A stretch of 64,000 bases of DNA. Source: Mucilaginibacter lappiensis. GTDB lineage: Bacteria; Bacteroidota; Bacteroidia; Sphingobacteriales; Sphingobacteriaceae. The notes under the pieces are model-generated. The model ran no database searches. It was not told the DNA's origin and saw nothing but the letters and a program-made list of their open reading frames with translations. This document shows, one piece after another, positions 16,528 to 25,617 of this stretch (its first letter is position 1; each line of letters begins with the position of its first letter). The translations under genes and the position numbers were made by a program. Location: positions 64,410 through 128,409 of the forward strand of contig NZ_FTMG01000008.1 of NCBI RefSeq assembly GCF_900155965.1, written 5' to 3'.

Positions 16528-18540
16528 ATGAATCGCCTGGCTAATTCCTCCTCTCCATATTTATTGCAACATGCCAACAATCCGGTTAACTGGTATCCCT
16601 GGGGTAAAGAGGCCCTCGATAAAGCTAAGGCCGAAAATAAACTCATCCTGGTGAGTATCGGTTATTCGGCCTGCCACTGGTGCCATGTGATGGAGCATGA
16701 AAGCTTTGAGGACGAAGCCGTAGCTACCGTAATGAATGAATTTTTTGTTTGTATTAAGGTCGATCGCGAAGAGCGTCCTGATGTTGATCAGATTTATATG
16801 AGTGCCGTACAATTGATGAGCGGCAGGGGAGGTTGGCCGCTGAATTGTATCTGCCTGCCCGATCAAAGACCTATTTATGGCGGTACTTATTTCCGTAAGA
16901 ACGATTGGACCTCTTTATTATTTAACCTGGCCGATTTTTACAAACAAAAACCCGAAGAGGCAGAAGAGTATGCTGTACGCCTTACCGAGGGCATCCAAAA
17001 CTATGAATCGGTACAGTTTGTAGGGGAGCAGCCCGAATATACCCAGGCCGATCTGCAATTGATAGGTGATAACTGGAAACGGTATTTTGACCAATATGAA
17101 GGCGGCACCGGTAACGCGCCCAAATTCCCCATGCCCAATAACTGGCTGTTGCTGATGCGCTATGCCCACCTGATGAAGGATGAGGTTGTAGCCGCCCAGG
17201 TAAAACTCACCCTGCATAAAATGGCCTTTGGTGGTATTTATGACCATATAGGTGGCGGTTTTGCACGGTACTCAGTTGATGGCCGCTGGCATGTACCCCA
17301 TTTTGAAAAAATGCTGTATGATAACGCCCAGCTTATCAGTCTGTATTCCGAAGCTTATACCTGGAGTCCTGATCCGCTTTATGAGCAGGTGGTAGAGGAA
17401 ATAATTGCCTTTTCGACCCGGGAACTGGCCTCACCAGAGTTGGGGTTTTACTCGGCACTGGATGCTGATAGCGAAGGGGTGGAGGGCAAGTTTTATATTT
17501 TTACCAAAAAAGAAATTGAAGATATTTTGGGCGAGGATGCTGCTGAACTGTTCTGTATTTACTACCATATTACCGATGAGGGCAACTGGGAAGAGGAACA
17601 GTCCAACGTATTGTTCCGCCGCGAAAGTGATGAGGAACTGGCTGAACAATTAGGTTTAGGGGTTGATGATCTGGTATCAGGGATCAAAGCATCAAAGAGG
17701 AAGATATTTGAGGCCCGCCGCCATCGCTTAAGGCCGGGCCTGGATAACAAGATCCTGGCCTCATGGAACGGGTTGATGTTAAAAGGTTTGTGTACAGCTT
17801 ACCGGGCGTTTAACAATCCCAAATACCTGGAGCTGGCTTTGCAAAACGCCGGGTTTATCTCCGCTAACCTGATAAGTCAAAATAACAGGATCTCACGAGT
17901 TTATAATGCCAATACGACAGGCGAAACTCCGGTAGCATTTTTAGATGATTATGCCAATATTATTGACGGACTGATAGCGCTTTATGAGGTTACCTTTAAT
18001 GAGGATTGGTTGCAACAGGCTAAAAAACTAACCGATGCCGCTATTGAACATTATTATGATGAAGTGAACGGTATCTTTTTTTATACTGCCAATGATGATG
18101 AACAGCTGATAGCCCGCAAATCGGAGATCATGGATGGGGTAACACCGGCCAGTAATTCGGCCATGGCACTTAACCTGAAAAAATTAGGCTTGCTTTTTGA
18201 TAACGAAGACTATGCAGCGGTTTCGGCGCAGCTGTTACGCAATATCATGCCGCAACTGGCTAAGTATGGAACAGCCTATTCTAACTGGACCCTATTATTG
18301 CTCGAAGAGGTGTTTGGTATTTATGAGATAGCGATAACAGGCAACGAAACCGAAACTTTGCGAAGGGAAATAGAAAATAATTACATCCCCAACAAAATAA
18401 TCTTGGGTGGTAAAAAAGGAAGTTTACCTTTGTTGCAGGATAAGTTTGGTCAATCAACACAAATTTTTGTTTGTAAAGATAAAACCTGCGGATTACCTGC
18501 CAATAACACGGCCGATGCTTTAAAACAAATAGAGGCCTGA
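16528..18540 (+). CDS. YyaL/SPATA20-type protein (DUF255 thioredoxin-like plus glycosidase-like barrel)
   Basis: 670 residues, full family length. Residues 1-165 are the thioredoxin-like DUF255 domain, with PYLLQHANNPVNWYPWG near 10-26 and the Cys-x-x-Cys motif CHWC at 49-52. The remainder is the (alpha/alpha)-barrel domain related to N-acylglucosamine epimerases and glycosidases (IGGGFARYSVDGRWHVPHFE, LDADSEGVEGKFY, ILASWNGLM, FLDDYANIIDGLIALYE, MDGVTPASNSAMALNL). The family is widespread and cytoplasmic, and its biochemical role is still unclear. It lies 25 nt before the SlyD-like gene, so the two are likely co-transcribed, which would fit a link to protein folding or redox. Confidence 0.93.
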   Translation: MNRLANSSSPYLLQHANNPVNWYPWGKEALDKAKAENKLILVSIGYSACHWCHVMEHESFEDEAVATVMNEFFVCIKVDREERPDVDQIYMSAVQLMSGRGGWPLNCICLPDQRPIYGGTYFRKNDWTSLLFNLADFYKQKPEEAEEYAVRLTEGIQNYESVQFVGEQPEYTQADLQLIGDNWKRYFDQYEGGTGNAPKFPMPNNWLLLMRYAHLMKDEVVAAQVKLTLHKMAFGGIYDHIGGGFARYSVDGRWHVPHFEKMLYDNAQLISLYSEAYTWSPDPLYEQVVEEIIAFSTRELASPELGFYSALDADSEGVEGKFYIFTKKEIEDILGEDAAELFCIYYHITDEGNWEEEQSNVLFRRESDEELAEQLGLGVDDLVSGIKASKRKIFEARRHRLRPGLDNKILASWNGLMLKGLCTAYRAFNNPKYLELALQNAGFISANLISQNNRISRVYNANTTGETPVAFLDDYANIIDGLIALYEVTFNEDWLQQAKKLTDAAIEHYYDEVNGIFFYTANDDEQLIARKSEIMDGVTPASNSAMALNLKKLGLLFDNEDYAAVSAQLLRNIMPQLAKYGTAYSNWTLLLLEEVFGIYEIAITGNETETLRREIENNYIPNKIILGGKKGSLPLLQDKFGQSTQIFVCKDKTCGLPANNTADALKQIEA

Positions 18541-18565
18541 TTGCTTATTTAAAAAATACTTTACA

Positions 18566-19063
18566 ATGAAGATTGAACCACAACACGTAGTGTCATTAAC
18601 TTACGATTTGTATGTTGACCAGGATGGAGCAGAAGTTTTAACCGAAAGCGCCACACAAGAACAACCATTAACCTTTTTATTTGGTGCCGGTCAGATGCTG
18701 CCTAAATTTGAAGAAAACTTAAGCACGCTGTCAACCGGCGATACTTATGAATTCAGACTTACTGCAGCTGATGCTTACGGCGAATATGACGAAGAAGCCG
18801 TAGCTAACCTGCCTAAAGAAATGTTCCAGGGCCAGGATACTCCTGAGATCGGCACCATTTTGCCTTTACAGGATAACCAGGGTAATCGTTTCCAGGCACA
18901 GGTTGTATCTGTTGCTGAAGATGCTGTTATTGTTGATCTGAACCACCCGATGGCTGGCCAGGAACTGCACTTTAAGGGCAGCATCCTGAATGTACGTCCG
19001 GCTACTCCGGAAGAATTATCACACGGCCATGCACATGGTCCGGATGGTCATCACGCTCACTAA
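18566..19063 (+). CDS. slyD: SlyD-like FKBP-type peptidyl-prolyl cis-trans isomerase
   Basis: 165 residues. The FKBP domain with an inserted flap (IF domain) is recognisable from VSLTYDLYVDQDGAEVLTES, PLTFLFGAGQMLPKFEENL, YGEYDEEAVANLPKEMF and DLNHPMAGQELHFKGSILNV, the last being the near-invariant SlyD segment. The C-terminus is His-rich (HGHAHGPDGHHAH, 153-165), as in SlyD proteins that bind nickel or other metals, but it lacks the cysteines of the E. coli tail. It acts as a cytoplasmic prolyl isomerase and chaperone. It follows the DUF255 gene closely and ends at a strong terminator. Confidence 0.92.
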   Translation: MKIEPQHVVSLTYDLYVDQDGAEVLTESATQEQPLTFLFGAGQMLPKFEENLSTLSTGDTYEFRLTAADAYGEYDEEAVANLPKEMFQGQDTPEIGTILPLQDNQGNRFQAQVVSVAEDAVIVDLNHPMAGQELHFKGSILNVRPATPEELSHGHAHGPDGHHAH

Positions 19064-19087
19064 TTTTATGGTTATAAAATAGAAATC

Positions 19088-19117
19088 AAAACGCCGGACT
19101 TTATGCCCGGCGTTTTT
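19088..19117 (+). terminator. Rho-independent terminator after slyD
   Basis: AAAACGCCGG and CCGGCGTTTTT form a GC-rich stem with an 8-9 nt loop and a T-run, 25 nt after the slyD stop. Confidence 0.85.
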
Positions 19118-19137
19118 GGTTATATATATTCAAATAC

Positions 19138-19449
19138 GTCATTGCGAGGAACGAAGTAATCTCTTTGCTGTACAGGGCCGCTTTATATGACGTATACCCG
19201 CTCTTGGCTGCGGGAGGGCAAGTTACTTTGTAGCCACAAAGTAACCAAAAGGCTTGTCACCAGAAATGCTTCTTTGCCGTACAGGGTCACCATTGTTCTG
19301 TCTGCTTTCGTCCGAAACTGTTCTGCTGACGGGAAGAGAAAGCCTTAAACTGTATGGTCTGTAAAGCTACTTTGTCATGCTGAACGATTGAAGCGTCTGG
19401 TATGCGATTGGTATCATCGAAGAAGATCCTTCGTTCCTCAGGATGACAA
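19138..19449. repeat. Cluster of degenerate palindromic repeats
   Basis: This 455-nt gene-free stretch holds a remnant ACGTCATTGCGAGGAACGAA (from 19138), a perfect GTTACTTTGT/ACAAAGTAAC dyad (19222-19245) and a TTGTCATGCTGA...CAGGATGACAA element (19372-19449). They look like overlapping decayed REP-like elements. I see no ORF with support. Confidence 0.55.
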
Positions 19450-19518
19450 TTTTTTTAGGTTGCTACTTGCGCTCGTTACAAACGAGCGCAAGGTTAAATC
19501 ACTAAATCATTAATTGAA

Positions 19519-20211
19519 TCAGGGAAGTTCTAACCCGCCGTCATTATTGATCCAGCATTTGATCATGATGCGACAACCTATAGGATCGCCGTTTACGGTG
19601 GCCGGGATAAATATTTTATCTTCTTCGTTGGGCATATCTGTGCTCATGTTAAATACCTTATGATAATTCAGTCCGCTAAATAAATGCACCTTAAAATCGG
19701 CCAGGCGGCCACCCGGACTCACCAGTAATTCAATAGCGACATAGGATGCAGCGCGGCTGATACCCATGAGATCCTCTGGTAACTTAAACATTTTGAGGTA
19801 GGGGATATAGCCAAAATACCGACCACCGGCTTTAACGGGTTTAGCGGTACGGTCGGTATCGGTTAATGTTTTATCTACAAAATACCGCAGATTCGAGGTT
19901 GTATCTTCGGGTGCTTCAAATAGCAAGGCCTTTTTGGTATAATCGTAGTTTTGAAGTAATTGGCCCTGCGGATCATAAAAATGCCAGAGACCTGTTTTTT
20001 TATCATGATCAAAACTGCCACTTGCTACGGCTATATCCTTTTCGGTGACCGCCTGGTATAAGCCTTGCCTGGTACTTTTATCGCTCTTGAGTACCGATAT
20101 CCGTTCGGTTACCTGATCGGTGAGGCGATGTTTACGTACCACGGTTTCTTGTGCAAAACCGGTATTGAAATAAAAAAGCAGGGCGATAAATAAGGTTATA
20201 ACTTTCAACAC
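19519..20211 (-). CDS. Secreted YwqK-repeat/TonB-C-like protein, function unknown
   Basis: 230 residues with a signal peptide (MLKVITLFIALLFYFNTGFA). Around 65-90, GSFDHDKKTGLWHFYDPQGQ resembles the MORN-like repeat of YwqK antitoxin-type proteins. The C-terminal 80 residues (VAIELLVSPGGRLADFKVHL, then PATVNGDPIGCRIMIKCWI) resemble the beta-alpha-beta fold of TonB C-terminal domains, but without an N-terminal membrane anchor. Combinations of these two domains occur in many Bacteroidota secreted proteins of unknown role. It lies 60 nt after the outer-membrane barrel gene's stop in the same orientation, so they may be co-transcribed. Confidence 0.6.
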   Translation of the reverse strand: MLKVITLFIALLFYFNTGFAQETVVRKHRLTDQVTERISVLKSDKSTRQGLYQAVTEKDIAVASGSFDHDKKTGLWHFYDPQGQLLQNYDYTKKALLFEAPEDTTSNLRYFVDKTLTDTDRTAKPVKAGGRYFGYIPYLKMFKLPEDLMGISRAASYVAIELLVSPGGRLADFKVHLFSGLNYHKVFNMSTDMPNEEDKIFIPATVNGDPIGCRIMIKCWINNDGGLELP

Positions 20212-20272
20212 AATTCAATTTTGGTAAATATAAAACAGGTTTTACATAATTTCAAAAAGGCAGCTGTTTAAA

Positions 20273-23077
20273 TTAACCCCGGCCGCCTCTGCGCCCACCG
20301 CCGCCACCGCCACCATTCCTGCGACCACCACCGCCACCACCCGAAGGCCGACTGCCTTTAAACTTTTGCAAACGCAGGGTAAAGGAGAGCATAAAATACC
20401 TGCCCAGTCGGTTGGTTCGCGTATCAATAATCTGGTTGCCGGATACGGTACGGCTTATGCCCTTATTTTCGTTAAACAGGTCGAACGCCTGGAAACGTAC
20501 AGATGCAATATGCTTGGCCAGGAACTGGTATTCCACATAAGTGCTTAGTAGAGTAGGGTTGGCTTTGACCGTACTGCTGAAGCCGTGGTTTATGGTTTGT
20601 GTTAAGTTGTAACCCAATACCCAGGCGTAAAAGAAATAATTGCGGCCATCCAATCCCAGCGTCCAGGTACTGGCATCGGTGTTTAAGGACGATGGCAGGC
20701 TGTAACGGGTGGTGTTGACGCTGTAGTTACCGCTTACTTCGGTGTCCATAATACTGTCTATATCTACCCTCAGTTTCAAGCCCTGATTCCAAACCCAGTT
20801 TTTGCCCATGTTGCGCTGATTTTCGATAAAGGATACATTGTTGTTGTAACCCGCGCTGCCGTTTAACGATACGGTAAACTTGCGTTCGGCAAATGGTTTA
20901 GAGAATGAATAGTTGCCATTTACATTATAAAGACCATTGGTGTTCAGATAACGGGTTTCCTGTATGGTATTGTTGCGTTGACTGGCGTCGCTGCCGGTTG
21001 TGCCCGCAGTTGTAGAAACAGGCGATGTATTGGTCACTATAGCATTCTGCGTTTCGGAGAACGACAGGTTGGTGAATAGGGAATTACCGCTGGCAATATC
21101 AAATTGGTTATAGCGGAGGTTTAAATTATTAGTAAATGATGGTTTAAGATCGGGATTGCCATACACCCGGTTCTGTGGGTTCGAATAGTCGGGTTGTATC
21201 TGCAATTGGTTAAACGAAGGCTGACTATTAGAACCGCTGTAATTGATGGTGAAGGAATGGTTGCGCGAAAAATTATAAATAAACCTGGCCGTGGGTATCA
21301 CATTAAAAGTATTGGTGGTGGTACGGAAGTTATGCGATTCACCTTCGAGGGTTGATGGCTGTACCGCCATGCCGATGGTATAATTGTACTTGGTGCCTAT
21401 CCCGCGAATATTTAAACCAAAGCGGTTGGTGATAAACTGGTAATTATAAATAGTGCTGAGCGAATCGACAAAGGTTTGGCTTCCTGTTACCGGATTGACG
21501 CGATAGTTATACCGGTTATTATCCGTGTTGGAATAGCTGTACCCGTAATTAGCTTCCAGGTAGGTGGTTTTGCCAATGGGTTCGATATAGGATAAATGTA
21601 CATTGGCTCGTTGTGAACTGTTATTGCTGTTGATTTGCTGAAAAAGCGGTGTTACTACCGTATCCTGCCGGGTGGTGTATTGATCGTTTAAGCTCTGATC
21701 GCTTTGCGAAAGGCTCAGGCCTGCGCTTATGCTAAAGTTGCGTCCTTTTTTATGAAACTTGTGATTGTACAATACATTGATACCTCCGCTTTTGGAAGTG
21801 GCATCGGTTAAAGCCAGCTCGTTGCCGGTTACCAGTGTGCCATTGCGGGTATTGCTGAAGGTATCGGTGCTGATGGTATTGGAGATGCCGTATGAAAAAC
21901 TGGGGTTCACTTTGAGGTAATTGGAGGTATCAATCTTGTACTCCATATTAAAATCAAAGCGATGGTTTACCCCGTGGTTTCTGTTATCACTGTTATCATT
22001 ATTGATGAGGGTGCCCGATTGGAAAATGTTTTGCTGTACGGTAGTGCTATTCTGATCCTTGTCTTTATCGGCGAAGCTGTAACTGCCGTAAACGGTTATT
22101 TTTTTACCCCAATCGTCGCGGTAATTAGTACCTATTGACCGGTTGATGGTGATACCGTTGGCGGTACTGATCTGTGACCCGCCGCCACCACCGCCGCCAC
22201 CACCACCAGCTCTGCCACCACCGCCACCTCCACCACCCAGGTTAAATGAGTTGGTATTGGTGTTGTTGAGTGTACCGATCAGGGCTATTTGCCGGGTATC
22301 CATAAAGGTATTAGCCGATAGACGAGCCTGGTACCGGTCGTCGTTACCAACACCTACGCTGCCTTGCCCAAAATTGCCCCTGTTTTTGCTCTTCTGTATA
22401 GTAATGTTCAGGATCTTGTCGGGATCGCCGGTTTTAATGCCGGTAAGGTTGGCCTGATCGCCGTAATCGTCAATCACCTGTATAGCTTCAACAATATCAG
22501 CCGGGAGGTTTTGAGTGGCAGTTTGTACATCGCCAGTAAAATAATCCTTACCGTTAACCCGTACTTTAGTTACCTGCTTGCCGTGCGCTGTAACGTTTCC
22601 ATCTTTATCCACACTTACACCAGGCAGTTTTTTAAGCAGATCCTCCACCGGCGAGCCTTCACGTACCTTATAGGCGCTTGCCTTATATTCTACCGTATCT
22701 TCTTTAATAGTGATCGGGTTGGCCTCGGCTACTACATGCACTGTTTTTAAAAAGTTGGTTTGCACCTTAATTCTTATCGGGTCGAGTTTGATGGGTTTGA
22801 TATCATTATCCATCACATAGCGGCGTATCAGGGTTTGATAGCCAATACCGCTTACCGTAATTTTAAAGTTTTTCGAATTAACCGCCGGAAAACTGAACGC
22901 ACCACCCGGATCTGTAGCCGCGTTAAGGCTGTCTTTATCAGATATCAGCTTAATGTTGACACCGGGTACCGCACCCACACTGTCTGTAACGGTGCCGCTT
23001 ACCTTACGGCTTTGTTGTGCCAGGGTCCGCGTTATAAACAAAGAGCAAAAAAGGATGAGTAGCAGGTGTTTGGTCAT
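20273..23077 (-). CDS. TonB-dependent-receptor-like outer-membrane barrel with poly-glycine inserts
   Basis: 934 residues with a signal peptide (MTKHLLLILFCSLFITRTLA). Residues about 25-110 are a carboxypeptidase-regulatory-like domain (VSGTVTDSVGAVPGVNIKL, GIGYQTLIRRY). A plug-like region follows at 120-230 (DTVEYKASAYKVREGSPVED, LLKKLPGVSVDKDGNVTAHG, VNGKDYFTGD), then a beta-barrel of the OMP_b-brl_3 type rich in aromatic and Asn/Ser strands. Two glycine tracts are unusual: one near 280-302, between plug and barrel, and a Gly/Arg tail from about 906 to 934 that extends beyond the last barrel strand. The usual SusD partner is absent. The substrate is unknown; many relatives are annotated only as outer-membrane beta-barrel proteins. 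Confidence 0.85.
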   Translation of the reverse strand: MTKHLLLILFCSLFITRTLAQQSRKVSGTVTDSVGAVPGVNIKLISDKDSLNAATDPGGAFSFPAVNSKNFKITVSGIGYQTLIRRYVMDNDIKPIKLDPIRIKVQTNFLKTVHVVAEANPITIKEDTVEYKASAYKVREGSPVEDLLKKLPGVSVDKDGNVTAHGKQVTKVRVNGKDYFTGDVQTATQNLPADIVEAIQVIDDYGDQANLTGIKTGDPDKILNITIQKSKNRGNFGQGSVGVGNDDRYQARLSANTFMDTRQIALIGTLNNTNTNSFNLGGGGGGGGRAGGGGGGGGGGSQISTANGITINRSIGTNYRDDWGKKITVYGSYSFADKDKDQNSTTVQQNIFQSGTLINNDNSDNRNHGVNHRFDFNMEYKIDTSNYLKVNPSFSYGISNTISTDTFSNTRNGTLVTGNELALTDATSKSGGINVLYNHKFHKKGRNFSISAGLSLSQSDQSLNDQYTTRQDTVVTPLFQQINSNNSSQRANVHLSYIEPIGKTTYLEANYGYSYSNTDNNRYNYRVNPVTGSQTFVDSLSTIYNYQFITNRFGLNIRGIGTKYNYTIGMAVQPSTLEGESHNFRTTTNTFNVIPTARFIYNFSRNHSFTINYSGSNSQPSFNQLQIQPDYSNPQNRVYGNPDLKPSFTNNLNLRYNQFDIASGNSLFTNLSFSETQNAIVTNTSPVSTTAGTTGSDASQRNNTIQETRYLNTNGLYNVNGNYSFSKPFAERKFTVSLNGSAGYNNNVSFIENQRNMGKNWVWNQGLKLRVDIDSIMDTEVSGNYSVNTTRYSLPSSLNTDASTWTLGLDGRNYFFYAWVLGYNLTQTINHGFSSTVKANPTLLSTYVEYQFLAKHIASVRFQAFDLFNENKGISRTVSGNQIIDTRTNRLGRYFMLSFTLRLQKFKGSRPSGGGGGGRRNGGGGGGGRRGGRG

Positions 23078-23154
23078 AGTTCAGGTTTAATGGAATACAA
23101 ATGACCATAAAGATTTGATTAAGTTTAACACGTTAAATGTATGTAATACAATTG

Positions 23155-23186
23155 TTGCAAATATTGCGGACAGATGCTTAAACTTG
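23155..23186 (+). promoter_or_regulatory. Possible promoter of the thioesterase gene
   Basis: TTG at 23155-23157 and TAAACTTG at 23179-23186 are separated by 21 nt, close to the -33/-7 pattern of this phylum. The ATG at 23205 would have a leader of about 12 nt. Confidence 0.35.
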
Positions 23187-23204
23187 TAACCAAACAGATA
23201 ACGC

Positions 23205-23774
23205 ATGACAGCCCTCACCGATCAATCCGATTACAAAACGGTAAGTTTTTCGCAAACTACCATTACCGAACTGATGATACCTTCCTACTCCAACTTCGGT
23301 GGGAAGATACATGGGGGCATTTTACTATCGCTAATGGATAAGGTGGCTTATGTATGCGCAGCCAAACATGCAGGTAATTATTGTGTAACAGCATCTATTG
23401 ATACGGTTGACTTTTTACAGCCGGTAGAAGTTGGCGAACTGGTATCGCTTATGGCATCGGTTAACTACGTGGGTAAAACTTCGCTGGTAGTAGGTATCCG
23501 GGTGGTATCAGAAAATATCAAGAACAACTCCGTAATGCATACCAATACCAGTTACTTTACCATGGTAGCCAAGAATGAAGACAACAAGCCGGTAAAGGTG
23601 CCCGGCCTGATACTGGAAAACCGCGAGCAGGTAAGGCGTTTTATTGAATCGCGCAGGCGTAAAGAGATCAAACAAAGCTATATGCAGGAAGTTGAGCAGA
23701 TTCAGATGCCCGATAACTATGAACATTGCATAGCCCTGCTCCTGGGCGAACGCTGTTTGGTAGCGGGGGAGTAG
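23205..23774 (+). CDS. Acyl-CoA thioesterase, hotdog fold (YciA/BACH-like)
   Basis: 189 residues. One hotdog domain covers about 20-140. NFGGKIHGGILLSLMDKVAY (31-50) contains the HGG turn and the catalytic-helix Asp typical of YciA/BACH acyl-CoA thioesterases, and VTASIDTVDFLQPVEVGELV and GKTSLVVGIRV complete the sheet. A charged C-terminal extension (FIESRRRKEIKQSYMQEVEQ) follows. It should hydrolyse acyl-CoA to free fatty acid and CoA in the cytoplasm. It is transcribed divergently from the outer-membrane barrel gene. The delta-9 desaturase gene lies 560 nt downstream on the same strand, which may reflect a lipid theme but not an operon. Confidence 0.9.
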   Translation: MTALTDQSDYKTVSFSQTTITELMIPSYSNFGGKIHGGILLSLMDKVAYVCAAKHAGNYCVTASIDTVDFLQPVEVGELVSLMASVNYVGKTSLVVGIRVVSENIKNNSVMHTNTSYFTMVAKNEDNKPVKVPGLILENREQVRRFIESRRRKEIKQSYMQEVEQIQMPDNYEHCIALLLGERCLVAGE

Positions 23775-23780
23775 AGGAAG

Positions 23781-23857
23781 GCAAAAGTCAAAAGTCAAAA
23801 GTCAAAAGGCAAAAGGCAAAAGGCAAAAGGCAAAAGGCAAAAGGCAAAAGGCAAAAG
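23781..23857. repeat. Heptanucleotide tandem array (GCAAAAG), 11 units
   Basis: Eleven head-to-tail 7-mers directly follow the thioesterase stop: unit 1 is GCAAAAG, units 2-4 TCAAAAG and units 5-11 GCAAAAG. The purine-rich strand is the coding strand. It is outside any ORF and is a candidate variable-number locus. Confidence 0.9.
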
Positions 23858-24337
23858 GACATTATGTTAAATAAGTAAAATCCCGAGAATCCTTTAACAG
23901 CGGAACCTTCTTGAACACCATTGAAAATAAACAATAGGTGAAAAATCCGGGTTCAGACAAATAATAATCCAGAAATCCTTAGAATCCTTTAATCGTGTCT
24001 GACTTTTCTGACATTTATTTGACATTAGATGAAATAAAGTATCCGGTTCGGAGTTTAAACTATAAGTATTAAGTATAATACCATGCTCTTCAAAAATTAA
24101 CCTGCATTAAATGAAAGGACTTAACCGTCACTAATCAACGTACACCCTTACTACTCCTACCAATTGTCTATCCCGCTTACAGCTCGAAGGAATATTCCGA
24201 AAAGGGTTTAAGTTTTAGCAGGGATTGGGCACAACATAATATATCTTTAGAAAATGACAATTCGGTGATATTATATCACTACATTGTGGCCGCTTATCCC
24301 TCTTTAAACTATTTACTATTAACCCCCACAAAATTTA
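23858..24337. other. Gene-free region upstream of the desaturase
   Basis: About 480 nt without a supported gene. It contains a short degenerate direct repeat (GAGAATCCTTTAAC near 23884 and TAGAATCCTTTAATC near 23980) of a kind common between genes in this group. The desaturase promoter must lie near its right end, but no convincing -33/-7 pair stands out. Confidence 0.45.
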
Positions 24338-25420
24338 ATGGCTTTTTTAAACACGGTACTTGAACCGCCTTCTTATGGCTGGACGGATGAAAATGGAGAT
24401 CTCTCGAAACCCTCAAACGGTAAAATTGTAAAAGAATTTTTTTTAAGACTCAACGTATTTAAGGACAAAAAAAACTGGCTGTCGTTTTTAAGCTGGTTCC
24501 TGGTGCTGGCTTTGGTGCCTTTTTTAGCCCTGTTTATATTTAAATATTTCAGCATTACCGGTTTAATAGTGGCATTTGTGTATAGCATGATTATCATGGG
24601 TACACATGGTACTATCTGGCATCACCGTTATTGCACACATGGTGCTTATACTTTCAGTAATAAATTCTGGCGTTTTTTTACCCAGAACCTTACACTGAAG
24701 ATCATTCCTGAAGAGATCTACGCAGTATCGCATCACGTTCACCACGCACTTTCAGATCAACCAGGCGATCCATATAACGCACAAGGCGGCTTTATGTACT
24801 GTTTCCTGGCCGATGTAAATCACCAGCCTATTGCCCGCAACATGGGCGAGGCCTGCTATAAAAAATGTGTTAACCTTATGAAACACGTTGGGGTTACACC
24901 AAATACCTACAAACAATATCAAAAATGGGGAACCATTGCTAATCCATACCGTACTGTTGTAGGTATCATATTAAACTGGGGCTTCTGGTTTGCGGCATTT
25001 TACCTGATGGGCGGCATGCCGTTGGCTTGTGCCGTTTTTGGTTCGGCTGGTATTTGGGCCGTTGGTGTACGTACCTTTAATTACGAAGGTCATGGTAAGG
25101 GTGAAGATAAACGTCGTGAAGGTATTGATCATAACCGCGAGGATATGTCTATTAACCAACTATGGCCAGGTTATGTGGCTGGCGAATGGCACAATAACCA
25201 TCACTTGTTTCCAAAAAGTGCCCGTTCTGGTTTTAAACCACATCAGCTTGATCTGGCCTGGTGTTACATTAAATTGTTAAGCATGATTGGGGCTGTAAGT
25301 TCGTACCGCGATTCCAAGAAACAATTCCTGCTGGAGTACTGCACCGTAAAACCGGTAGTTGGCCCAATTGCCGAATATCCGCAAACGGCTAAAGCCGCCC
25401 TGCTTGTGACAGAATCATAA
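24338..25420 (+). CDS. Acyl-CoA/acyl-lipid delta-9 fatty-acid desaturase
   Basis: 360 residues, a membrane di-iron desaturase. The three histidine boxes are in place: HRYCTH at 96-101, HHVHH at 132-136 and HNNHH at 285-289. Hydrophobic segments at about 46-90 and 205-235 give the usual pairs of membrane helices on either side of the second box. It inserts a cis double bond into saturated acyl chains with O2 and an electron donor, adjusting membrane fluidity. It has no fused cytochrome b5 domain, so a separate ferredoxin or similar donor is needed. It is a single gene followed by a strong terminator. Confidence 0.93.
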   Translation: MAFLNTVLEPPSYGWTDENGDLSKPSNGKIVKEFFLRLNVFKDKKNWLSFLSWFLVLALVPFLALFIFKYFSITGLIVAFVYSMIIMGTHGTIWHHRYCTHGAYTFSNKFWRFFTQNLTLKIIPEEIYAVSHHVHHALSDQPGDPYNAQGGFMYCFLADVNHQPIARNMGEACYKKCVNLMKHVGVTPNTYKQYQKWGTIANPYRTVVGIILNWGFWFAAFYLMGGMPLACAVFGSAGIWAVGVRTFNYEGHGKGEDKRREGIDHNREDMSINQLWPGYVAGEWHNNHHLFPKSARSGFKPHQLDLAWCYIKLLSMIGAVSSYRDSKKQFLLEYCTVKPVVGPIAEYPQTAKAALLVTES

Positions 25421-25445
25421 AATTAACTGATACTAAAATTAAAAA

Positions 25446-25479
25446 GGGAGTGATGGCATAGCTATCACTCCCTTTTTTT
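25446..25479 (+). terminator. Rho-independent terminator after the desaturase
   Basis: GGGAGTGAT and ATCACTCCC form a 9-bp perfect stem with a 9-nt loop, followed by seven T residues. Confidence 0.92.
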
Positions 25480-25617
25480 GTTAAAAGAACACGAATAAAA
25501 ATGTAAAAGCAGACGGGTGAAATGGATGATATTGGTAAAATAATGCTATGTTATTTACAAAAGGATTTTATAACTTAGCGAGACCAATTATAAAGTGTAA
25601 TATCAACACGAAAGTCC

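Noticed and set aside
22143..22457. Proline-rich plus-strand ORF
   Set aside because: It is the complement of the glycine-rich tract of the outer-membrane barrel gene; the poly-Pro run is an antisense artefact.
23781..23857. CRISPR-like array
   Set aside because: The units are 7 nt with no spacers and no cas genes nearby, so it is a microsatellite.
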